Under the pieces are notes generated by a model. The model ran no database searches and was not told the origin of the DNA. It was given only the letters and a program-made list of their open reading frames with translations. Made by a program: the position numbers and the translations under genes. A stretch of DNA of 6,209 bases from JAAFIP01 sp043777795. GTDB taxonomy: Bacteria; Pseudomonadota; Gammaproteobacteria; Burkholderiales; Burkholderiaceae_C. Of the stretch, positions 1 through 6,101 are shown piece after piece; positions within the stretch are counted from its first letter, which is position 1; each line of letters opens with the position of its first letter. Location of the stretch: NCBI GenBank assembly GCA_043777795.1, contig JAYWHJ010000327.1, positions 1 through 6,209 on the forward strand, in the 5' to 3' direction.

Positions 1-1148
1 TGCAGGTGTTTTCGTTCCTGGCCATCCCGTTCTTCGTCTTCGCCGGTGAGCTGATGCTGTACGGCGGCATCGCCGAACGCATCGTGCGCTTTGCCAACAG
101 CCTGGTCGGCCATGTGCGCGGCGGCCTGGGCATGAGCAATGTGCTGGGCTGCACCATCTTCGGCGGCATTGCCGGCTCGCCACTGGCGGATGTCTCGGCG
201 ATCGGCTCGGTGATGATCCCGCTGATGAAAAAGGAAGGTTATGACGCGGACTACGCCGTCAACGTGACCACGCATGCGGCCTTGGTGGGCGCCATCATGC
301 CTACCTCCCACAACCTGATCATCTTCACCCTGGCCACCGCAGGCATTGCCTCGGTGAGCGCTATGAGTTTGATGTTGGCGGGCATTGTGCCTGCCTTGAT
401 ATTGACTGTTTGCAACATGGCCGCAGCCTACTGGGTGGCAGTCAAACGCAACTACCCGGTGCGCCCCGGGGGCTTTGCAGGATGGCGTGCAGTGCTCACG
501 GCGTTCTTGGCCTCGGTGCCGGGCCTGCTGGTGGTGGTGATTATTTTGGTAGGTATTTTGTCGGGCGCATTCACTGCCACGGAGTCTGCATCCATCGCCG
601 TTGCGTGGGCTTTGTTGGTGACCGTGTTGGTGTACCGCTCGCTTAGTTGGGCCAACTTTTTGAAAGCTTGCGCCAAGGCCTGCAAAACTACAGGCGTGGT
701 GCTGCTGCTCATTGGCATCTCCAGCGCATTCGGCTACTTCATGGCGCTGTACGAAGTGCCGCAAATGACTGGCGATTTGATGAAGTCGGTCTCCAACGAG
801 CCGTGGGTGATCTTTTTGATGATCAATGCTTTGCTGTTTATCCTGGGCACGTTTTTGGACATGGCGGCGACGATTCTAATTTGTACGCCGATCTTTTTGC
901 CCATTGCCATGCAGTTTGGCATGGACCCAGTACAGTTCGGCATCATTATGCTCATCAACTGCGCGCTGGGCCTGAACACGCCGCCCGTCGGCACGGTGCA
1001 GTTTGTCGGCTGCGCGATTGGTGGCATTACGGTGGGGCAGGTAATGCGCACCATTGCGCCGTTTTATGGTGCGTTGTGCCTGTGTCTTTTGCTGGTTACT
1101 TACATTCCCGCATTATCCCTGTGGTTGCCTGGCTTGTTCAAAGGCTAA
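1..1148 (+). CDS. TRAP transporter large permease, DctM family (5' truncated by window edge)
   Basis: This is the large membrane subunit of a tripartite ATP-independent periplasmic (TRAP) transporter, which drives uptake of organic or sugar acids across the inner membrane using an ion gradient. The reading frame is already open at the left edge (CAG at 3-5, then GTG at 6), so GTG 6 is an internal valine, not a start. About 45-50 residues are missing compared with the usual length of roughly 425 residues. Counting from nt 6, family landmarks are AIPFFVFAGELM (6-17), GGIAGSPLADVSAIGS (53-68), GAFTATESASIA (187-198), LGTFLDMAATILICTPIFLPI-like helix (280-300), and LNTPPVGT (323-330). Multiple hydrophobic helices span the protein and it ends SLWLPGLFKG. 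The usual IPPS motif is replaced by IMPTSHN (97-103), which marks a subset of DctM proteins. The small permease and the binding protein are presumably upstream, outside the window. The substrate cannot be read from this subunit, but the following genes suggest a sugar acid. Confidence 0.95.
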   Translation, partial: QVFSFLAIPFFVFAGELMLYGGIAERIVRFANSLVGHVRGGLGMSNVLGCTIFGGIAGSPLADVSAIGSVMIPLMKKEGYDADYAVNVTTHAALVGAIMPTSHNLIIFTLATAGIASVSAMSLMLAGIVPALILTVCNMAAAYWVAVKRNYPVRPGGFAGWRAVLTAFLASVPGLLVVVIILVGILSGAFTATESASIAVAWALLVTVLVYRSLSWANFLKACAKACKTTGVVLLLIGISSAFGYFMALYEVPQMTGDLMKSVSNEPWVIFLMINALLFILGTFLDMAATILICTPIFLPIAMQFGMDPVQFGIIMLINCALGLNTPPVGTVQFVGCAIGGITVGQVMRTIAPFYGALCLCLLLVTYIPALSLWLPGLFKG

Positions 1149-1178
1149 CAGCGTTTCCCTTTATGTTTAAATTCTGAT

Positions 1179-2099
1179 ATGAAGATCACCCCAGTTACCC
1201 CTGATGATCTGGCCCGCTCCGTACTTGCCGTGCCGCCCTTGGCTCGCCATGCCGATTTAACCCTCAACTACGCCGCCAACAAAGCGCAAATCGACCACCT
1301 GCAAGCGGGCGGAGTGCGTACGCTGATGTATGGCGGCAATGCCAACTTCTACAACATTGGCACAGCGGAGTATCCGGCCTTGTTGGACATGCTGGAAAAG
1401 TATGCTGCTCAAGACAGCTGGGTCATCCCGTCAATTGGCAGCGACTTTGGCAAGGCGTTTGACCAGTGCAGCATCTTGCGTGAACGTAACTTCCCCACTG
1501 CGATGGCACTGCCGCAAAGTGTCATTTCTACTGACGCAGGTGCGGCCACAGGCCTGCGCAAGTTGGCCGAACGCCTGGGCAAGCCCTTGATCGTCTACAT
1601 CAAGAGCGACGATTATTTATCGCCCAAAACAGTCGCCGCACTGGACGCCGATGGCTGTGTAGCCGCAGTCAAATACGGCACCATCCGCGCCGATTATTCG
1701 CTGGATGCCTACGGCAAAGATTTGGTGCAAGCCATCAACCCCAACAAAATCATCAGCGGCATCGGTGAACGCCCAGCCATCATCCATCTGCGCGACTTGG
1801 GGCTGCAAGGCTTTACCTCAGGCTCGGTGTGCGTAGCCCCGCGCGGGTCGATGGCCATTTTGCGCGCCCTCAAGGCCAAAGACTACGCCACCGCCGCCAA
1901 AATTCGTGAGGCGTATTTGCCGCTGGAGGATGCGCGTGATGCGATTAATCCGATACGCACTTTGCACGAGGCAGTGACTTTGGCAGGTATTGCGGATATG
2001 GGTCCGATGCTACCTATGCTGTCCAACATTGATGAAAAACACTTTCCCCGCGTACGCGATGCAGCACGCGCACTCCTTGCATACGACAACGCACTTTGA
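1179..2099 (+). CDS. DapA/NAL-superfamily aldolase-like protein (dihydrodipicolinate synthase family)
   Basis: This 306-residue protein has the length and layout of the class I aldolase/dehydratase superfamily that includes dihydrodipicolinate synthase, N-acetylneuraminate lyase and 2-keto-3-deoxy sugar-acid aldolases. The superfamily forms a Schiff base between lysine and a 2-oxo acid. Lys165 in AAVKYG (162-167) fits the Schiff-base lysine at the end of strand 6, and Tyr140 in LIVYIK (137-142) fits the catalytic tyrosine. The loop that normally reads GTTGE is instead YGGNANFYNIG (51-61). Other recognisable stretches are ISGIGERPAI (192-201), GLQGFTSGSVCVAP (208-221) and INPIRTLHEAV (256-266). 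It starts at the first ATG, 30 bp after the permease stop; there is no clear Shine-Dalgarno sequence. The next gene, a sugar-acid dehydratase, follows within about 11 bp, which suggests that this protein acts on the dehydratase product, a 2-keto-3-deoxy acid. It could be an aldolase (pyruvate plus aldehyde) or a second dehydratase. Lysine biosynthesis is unlikely given the altered loop and the neighbours. Confidence 0.9.
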   Translation: MKITPVTPDDLARSVLAVPPLARHADLTLNYAANKAQIDHLQAGGVRTLMYGGNANFYNIGTAEYPALLDMLEKYAAQDSWVIPSIGSDFGKAFDQCSILRERNFPTAMALPQSVISTDAGAATGLRKLAERLGKPLIVYIKSDDYLSPKTVAALDADGCVAAVKYGTIRADYSLDAYGKDLVQAINPNKIISGIGERPAIIHLRDLGLQGFTSGSVCVAPRGSMAILRALKAKDYATAAKIREAYLPLEDARDAINPIRTLHEAVTLAGIADMGPMLPMLSNIDEKHFPRVRDAARALLAYDNAL

Positions 2100-2110
2100 A
2101 TGCCCACGCC

Positions 2111-3868
2111 ATGAACACCCCGCGAAAAAAACCCGAGGAACTCCGCAGCCATCGTTGGTACGGCGTACAAGACCTGCGCAGTTTTGGGCATCGCTCGCGT
2201 ACCGCGCAGATGGGCTACCACCGCTCTGACTACGCGGGCAAGCCGGTGATTGCCATCATCAACACCTGGAGCGACATCAACCCCTGCCACACGCACTTCA
2301 AGCAGCGGGTGGAAGAGATCAAGCGCGGGATTTGGCAGATGGGTGGCTTCCCAGTGGAGATGCCTGCAATCAGCCTGAGTGAGCCGATGCAAAAACCTAC
2401 CACCATGCTGTACCGCAACCTGCTGGCGATGGAGACGGAAGAGCTGCTGCGTAGTTACCCAGCCGACGGCTGCGTGCTGATGGGTGGCTGCGACAAGACC
2501 ACGCCTGCGCTCATCATGGGTGCGATCAGCATGAACCTGCCCACCATCTTTATGCCCGCAGGCCCGATGCTGAGCGGCGATTACAAGGGCGGTGTGATTG
2601 GCAGCGGTTCGGACACCTGGAAGTACTGGGCTGAGCTGCGGGCGGGCAATATCACCCAGCAAGACTGGCAAGAGGTGGAAGATGGCATTGCCCGCAGCCC
2701 GGGTCACTGCATGACTATGGGCACGGCCAGCACGCTCACCAGTGCGGCCGAGGCGCTGGGCCTCACCATTCCTGGCGCAGCCAGCATCCCCGCGCCAGAT
2801 TCGCGTCACGCCCAGATGGCCACTCTCACCGGCAAACGCATTGTCGATATGGTGTGGGACGACATCAAGCCGTCGGACATTCTCACCAAAGCCTCCTTTG
2901 ACAACGCTGTCACTACCGTGCTGGCGTTAGGCGGGAGCACCAACAGCATCGTGCACCTGGTGGCGATGGCGCGGCGCGCGGGCATCGACTTGAACATCGA
3001 CCAGTTCGATGCGATGGCGCGCAAAACCCCGGTGCTGGCCAATTTGCGGCCCAGCGGCAAGTTTTTGATGGAAGATTTTTACTACGCTGGCGGCCTGCGC
3101 GCCATGCTCACGCAACTGGGCGATGTGAAGACCGGTGGCCTGCTGGACGGCAGTGCCAAAACCATCATGGGCACTACGCTGGGCGAGAACATTGCCGGGG
3201 CCAAGGTGTACAACGACGACGTGATCCGCCCCATGGGCAACCCGCTAGTACCCAAGGATGGTCTGGCGGTGCTGTACGGTAACATCGCGCCCGGTGGTGC
3301 AGTCATCAAACCGGCAGCAATGGAAAAGCGCTTTTACAAACACACCGGCAAAGCAGTCGTCTTTAAAGACTACAACGACATGAACGCCCGCATTGACGCG
3401 CCCGATTTGGATGTGAATGCCGACAGCGTGATCGTGCTGCAAAGCGCAGGCCCGCAGGGTGCACCCGGCATGCCCGAGTGGGGGCAGTTGCCCATCCCGC
3501 AAAAGCTGCTGAAAGAAGGCGTGCGCGACATGCTGCGCATCAGCGATGCGCGCATGAGCGGCACCAGCTACGGTGCCTGCGTGCTGCACGTCACCCCCGA
3601 GAGCCATGTGGGTGGCCCGCTGGCCCTTTTACAAGACGGCGATTTGATCACGCTGGACATCGAGGCCCGCAGCATCAGCATGGCCGTGAGCGATGCCGAG
3701 CTGGCCAAGCGCCGCAAAGCCTGGGTGCCACCCATGCCTAAATTTTCACGCGGTTACGGTGCGCTGTACCTCAAGCATATTCAGCAGGCCGACAAGGGCT
3801 GCGACTTTGACTTTTTGGAGACGGGTTACTCCGCGGCAGCAGCCGCTGGCGAGCCAGAGATCCACTAG
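2111..3868 (+). CDS. IlvD/Edd-family sugar-acid dehydratase (L-arabinonate dehydratase-like)
   Basis: This cytoplasmic enzyme is predicted to remove water from an aldonic acid to give a 2-keto-3-deoxy acid, using a [2Fe-2S] cluster and Mg2+. Numbered from ATG 2111 (585 residues), the cluster cysteines are Cys59 in NPCHTH, Cys127 in GGCDKTTPA and Cys200 in PGHCMTMG. Lys129 sits in the CDK motif. RISDARMSGTSYG (476-488) is the second family signature, with Ser483 as the likely catalytic base and Thr485 nearby. From memory, the three cysteine positions equal those of the structurally studied Rhizobium leguminosarum L-arabinonate dehydratase (59, 127, 200), which supports this start. A TTG at 2096 would overlap the previous stop by four bases and add five residues; I prefer the ATG. 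The tail contains HIQQADKGCDFDFLE, typical of the sugar-acid branch rather than of the branched-chain enzyme IlvD. D-xylonate or another aldonate is also possible as substrate. It is tightly linked to the upstream aldolase-like gene, probably in one operon. Confidence 0.94.
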   Translation: MNTPRKKPEELRSHRWYGVQDLRSFGHRSRTAQMGYHRSDYAGKPVIAIINTWSDINPCHTHFKQRVEEIKRGIWQMGGFPVEMPAISLSEPMQKPTTMLYRNLLAMETEELLRSYPADGCVLMGGCDKTTPALIMGAISMNLPTIFMPAGPMLSGDYKGGVIGSGSDTWKYWAELRAGNITQQDWQEVEDGIARSPGHCMTMGTASTLTSAAEALGLTIPGAASIPAPDSRHAQMATLTGKRIVDMVWDDIKPSDILTKASFDNAVTTVLALGGSTNSIVHLVAMARRAGIDLNIDQFDAMARKTPVLANLRPSGKFLMEDFYYAGGLRAMLTQLGDVKTGGLLDGSAKTIMGTTLGENIAGAKVYNDDVIRPMGNPLVPKDGLAVLYGNIAPGGAVIKPAAMEKRFYKHTGKAVVFKDYNDMNARIDAPDLDVNADSVIVLQSAGPQGAPGMPEWGQLPIPQKLLKEGVRDMLRISDARMSGTSYGACVLHVTPESHVGGPLALLQDGDLITLDIEARSISMAVSDAELAKRRKAWVPPMPKFSRGYGALYLKHIQQADKGCDFDFLETGYSAAAAAGEPEIH

Positions 3869-3875
3869 TCGGCAA

Positions 3876-3903
3876 GGTGGCGTTGGAGGCGGGGCTCGCC
3901 ACC
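3876..3903 (+). other. Inverted repeat/hairpin just after the dehydratase gene
   Basis: GGTGGCG (3876-3882) and CGCCACC (3897-3903) form a perfect 7-bp GC-rich stem with a 14-nt loop, starting 8 nt after the dehydratase stop. No T-run follows, so it is not a classical intrinsic terminator. It could protect the 3' end of the upstream mRNA, cause pausing, or be a remnant of an extragenic repeat. A second weaker stem, CCCT(3927-3930)/AGGG(3937-3940), lies downstream. Confidence 0.4.
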
Positions 3904-3950
3904 AGATCAGTGTCCGACTCGCTGCTCCCTTTGGAGAGGGCACGCTGGCA

Positions 3951-3980
3951 TTGACATGATGTGGTGTGTTGGCTTCGCAT
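3951..3980 (+). promoter_or_regulatory. Candidate sigma-70 promoter for the Bug-family gene
   Basis: TTGACA (3951-3956) matches the -35 consensus exactly. With an 18-nt spacer the -10 would be TCGCAT (3975-3980), which keeps T1, A5 and T6 of TATAAT but is otherwise weak. Transcription would begin near 3987, leaving a leader of about 40 nt before ATG 4026. The location, in a 157-bp gap before a separately functioning secreted protein, fits a promoter. The poor -10 means that it may need an activator or be a chance match. Confidence 0.35.
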
Positions 3981-4014
3981 GGTCTAGTACATGGGTATTT
4001 TCAGTCTATTTTCT

Positions 4015-4020
4015 GAGGAA
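4015..4020 (+). promoter_or_regulatory. Ribosome binding site of the Bug-family gene
   Basis: GAGGAA lies 5 nt upstream of ATG 4026. It is the clearest Shine-Dalgarno sequence in the window and fixes the start of the solute-binding protein gene. Confidence 0.7.
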
Positions 4021-4025
4021 TTTGT

Positions 4026-5009
4026 ATGTTAAAAAGACGTTTTTCCCTTTTAAATATCGCGCGAGCAGCTATTTTTTCAGTAGCGTTTTGCGGCGCTGCC
4101 ATGGCCCAGTCAGATTACCCCAACAAGCCAGTCAAAATCATTGTGACCTTCCCGCCAGGAGGCACCAGCGATGTGATGGCGCGCATGTTGGCGGACGAGC
4201 TGACCAAGAGCTTGAAGCAGCCCTTCATCGTCGAAAATATCGGCGGCGCAGGCGGTACCATTGGCACCGACCGGGCGCTCAAAATGCCCGCCGACGGCTA
4301 CACGCTGATCCAAACCGGTGTGGGTCAAAACGCGGTAGCCCATGGCCTGGACCCTAGTCTTAAATACAACTCCACCACAGACTTCATCCATCTGTCCCAA
4401 GTGCACTCGGGGCCCAACGTGCTGGTGGTGCATCCCGCAACGCCGTTTAAGACCGTCAAGGACGTGGTCGATTTCGCCAAAAAGAACCCTGGCAAGCTCG
4501 ACTACGGTTTTACCCACGCCGCCTCGGGCCATATGGCGATGGAGCTATTCAAGCAAACCACGGGCATTTTTATGACCGGCATTCCCTACCGAGGCGGTGG
4601 CCCCATGCTGACTGACCTGCTGGGCGGTACGGTTCCCATGATGTTCATTAACCAAGACGCCGCCCTGCCGCATGTCAAGGCCGGAAAAATGCGTGCTATT
4701 GCAGTGTCCAGCCTGCAGCGCAACCCCTCGTACCCCGATGTGCCTACGATTGCCGAGGCGGGCTACAAAGGCTTTGAGGCGCTGTCCTGGTCGGGCATGT
4801 CGGTAGCCAAGGGCACGCCCCAGCCGATCGCCGACAAGTTAGAGGCCGCCATCGTCCAGGCCATGCAGTCCGACGCTGTCAAGCAGCGCATGTCGTCGGT
4901 CGGCTTTGTGATACCTGCGCAGGGTGCCAAACCTTATACCGAGTTTGTCAAAAAAGAAATTGATACCTGGACGCGGGTGATCAAAAACGCAGGTATCAAG
5001 CCGCAGTAG
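4026..5009 (+). CDS. Bug-family (tripartite tricarboxylate transporter) periplasmic solute-binding protein
   Basis: This is a 327-residue secreted binding protein of the TctC/Bug type, which captures carboxylates or similar small molecules in the periplasm. The N-terminus has a basic start (MLKRRF), a hydrophobic core and a likely signal-peptidase I cut after AMA (residues 25-27). The mature protein opens with the family pattern YPNKPVKIIVTFPPGG (31-46), followed by ENIGGAGGTIG (70-80), MPADGYTLI (87-95), GIPYRGGGPMLTDLLGG (185-201), YPDVPTIAEAGYKGFEAL (236-253) and KGTPQPIADKL (262-272). The length is normal for the family. The start is supported by GAGGAA at 4015. The first codons (4026-4080) are noticeably AT-rich relative to the rest. 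No TctA or TctB membrane gene is adjacent, as is common for the many orphan Bug proteins in Burkholderiales. It may borrow a distant permease or act as a sensor for the catabolic genes. The ligand is unknown. Confidence 0.94.
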   Translation: MLKRRFSLLNIARAAIFSVAFCGAAMAQSDYPNKPVKIIVTFPPGGTSDVMARMLADELTKSLKQPFIVENIGGAGGTIGTDRALKMPADGYTLIQTGVGQNAVAHGLDPSLKYNSTTDFIHLSQVHSGPNVLVVHPATPFKTVKDVVDFAKKNPGKLDYGFTHAASGHMAMELFKQTTGIFMTGIPYRGGGPMLTDLLGGTVPMMFINQDAALPHVKAGKMRAIAVSSLQRNPSYPDVPTIAEAGYKGFEALSWSGMSVAKGTPQPIADKLEAAIVQAMQSDAVKQRMSSVGFVIPAQGAKPYTEFVKKEIDTWTRVIKNAGIKPQ

Positions 5010-5041
5010 TTGCATCACTCACCGCACTTTTTTTTGAAAGC

Positions 5042-5143
5042 CACACCATAATCACCTGCCGAAATTTTTTCGACACCGCAGGCGCTGGTGCCTTGCTGGC
5101 TCCGGTGCTGCCTGCGCGCGCCGCTACTTCTATCTCGCAGACC
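5042..5143 (+). pseudogene. Possible remnant of a Tat-signal-peptide gene start
   Basis: In the frame with codons starting at 5042 the translation reads HTIITCRNFF, then DTAGAGALLAP, then VLPARAATSISQT. This looks like a twin-arginine (Tat) signal peptide: a basic n-region, a hydrophobic stretch beginning TAGAGALLA and an ARAA cleavage region. The arginine pair is damaged (Cys-Arg, TGC CGA at 5057-5062) and there is no in-frame start codon. A TTG at 5034 (TTG AAA GCC ACA) lies one base out of frame, as if a start has mutated and a base been lost. The frame ends at TGA 5270 with no recognisable mature protein. I cannot name the parent family; a chance open frame in GC-rich DNA is possible. Confidence 0.3.
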
Positions 5144-5160
5144 GTTACCGTAGCAGCCGT

Positions 5161-5325
5161 TTCATACGGGCTGGCCAACCCGTGCGCCTGCCCGGTGACC
5201 AAGCGGCACGCGGTCTGGCGGCGGCCCAAGCGCAAGGCATCAGCTACGGCGCACAGATCTGGAGCGCTGTGAGCAGTGGGACCGATCGGCTCGGGGTAGC
5301 ATTTCCCGTAGTGCTAAAAACCTGA
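5161..5325 (+). pseudogene. Possible C-terminal remnant of an Ldh2-type (malate/L-lactate/ureidoglycolate) dehydrogenase
   Basis: In the frame with codons starting at 5161 the translation includes GQPVRLPGDQAARGLAAAQ, then AQGISYGAQIWSAV, ending at TGA 5323. The pattern V-R-L-P-G-[DE] followed by a charged or alanine-rich helix, G-I and a late tryptophan resembles the extreme C-terminus of the Ldh2/MDH2 family of NAD(P)-dependent 2-hydroxyacid dehydrogenases. The roughly 300 preceding residues are absent and no start codon or ribosome site serves this piece, so if the match is right it is a deletion scar. The family assignment is from pattern memory, over about 35 residues only. It lies in a different frame from the Tat-like piece just upstream. 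Confidence 0.35.
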
Positions 5326-5372
5326 ATGTAAAACCGCTTTCCTGCAACGAATAACCCATCGAAAGTAAACCC

Positions 5373-6101
5373 ATGCCACTCAAATCTGAAACCAAAAATA
5401 AGCTCATGACCGTGAGCACCGCGACCCTGTGCACGGCCTTGTTCAAGCGTGGCCTGCGCAACCAGTTCATCCAAGATGTACGCCCGGTCAACACCGACCT
5501 GACCGTCAAGCAACCGAACATGGTGGGCGAGGCCTTCACACTGCGCTACATTCCCGCGCGCGAGGACATCAACCTCATTACCGTATTCCAAGACCGCACC
5601 CATCCCCAGCGTGTGGCGGTGGAGCAGTGCCCGCCCGGTGCTGTGATGGTGATAGACAGCCGCAAAGACGCACGCGCTGCGTCCGCAGGCTCTATCCTCA
5701 TAACGCGCTTGATGGTACGCGGCTGTGCGGGTGTGGTGACCGACGGCGGTTTTCGCGACTCGCCCGAGATAGCCGCCATGCCCTTCCCGGTGTACCACCA
5801 GCGCCCCGCAGCGCCGACCAACCTCACGCTGCACCAGGCGCTAGATATCAATGTGCCCATCGGCTGCGGCGATGTGGCCGTGTGGCCCGGTGACGTGATG
5901 GTGGGAGACAAGGAGGGCGTGTTTGTCATTCCCGCCCACTTGGCCGATGAGGTGGCCGCTGAGGCGGTAGAGATGACCGCGTTTGAAGACTTCGTCACTG
6001 AAGAAGTGCTCAAAGGCCGCAGCATTCTGGGCCTGTACCCTGCCACTGATGAGCAGGCACGCATTGATTTTGCTGCTTGGCGGGTGGCTAAAAGCCGATA
6101 G
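5373..6101 (+). CDS. RraA-family protein (possible 4-hydroxy-4-methyl-2-oxoglutarate-type aldolase/decarboxylase)
   Basis: This 242-residue protein belongs to the RraA/MenG-like fold family, which includes RNase E activity regulator RraA and metal-dependent class II pyruvate aldolases such as HMG/CHA aldolase. Visible family features are the early STATLCTALFKRG helix (15-27), GEAFTLRY (52-59), PPGAVMVIDSRKDA (87-100), AGSILITRLMVRGCAGVVTD (105-124), GGFRDSPEI (125-133) and WPGDVMVGDKEGVFVIP (171-187). Arg128-Asp129 with Glu132 correspond to the substrate and metal-binding motif of the aldolase members, so an enzymatic role is more likely than RNase regulation. It is longer than E. coli RraA (about 160 residues), having N- and C-terminal extensions like the catabolic members. 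The start ATG is preceded by a weak GAAAG (5361-5365). In this setting it may act on a 2-oxo acid, by aldol cleavage or oxaloacetate-type decarboxylation, downstream of the dehydratase. The exact substrate is unknown. Confidence 0.9.
   Translation: MPLKSETKNKLMTVSTATLCTALFKRGLRNQFIQDVRPVNTDLTVKQPNMVGEAFTLRYIPAREDINLITVFQDRTHPQRVAVEQCPPGAVMVIDSRKDARAASAGSILITRLMVRGCAGVVTDGGFRDSPEIAAMPFPVYHQRPAAPTNLTLHQALDINVPIGCGDVAVWPGDVMVGDKEGVFVIPAHLADEVAAEAVEMTAFEDFVTEEVLKGRSILGLYPATDEQARIDFAAWRVAKSR

Noticed and set aside
1163..1177. Tiny ORF (ATG TTT AAA TTC TGA) before the aldolase-like gene as a leader peptide
   Set aside because: Four codons with no ribosome site, no attenuator-like stems and no run of regulatory codons.
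1883..2809. Long minus-strand open frame (308 codons) opposite the aldolase and dehydratase genes
   Set aside because: It runs antisense to two well-conserved genes, its translation is rich in His, Arg and Ala with no family features, and it is explained by the GC-rich codon pattern of the + strand.
5027..5035. T-run after the Bug gene as an intrinsic terminator
   Set aside because: No GC-rich stem precedes it. The nearby CGAAA-TTT-TTTCG palindrome (5060-5072) is AU-rich and lies on the wrong side.
5282..5289. CCGATCGG palindrome upstream of the RraA-like gene as an operator
   Set aside because: An 8-bp palindrome is expected by chance in GC-rich DNA and no second half-site or clear promoter lies around it.
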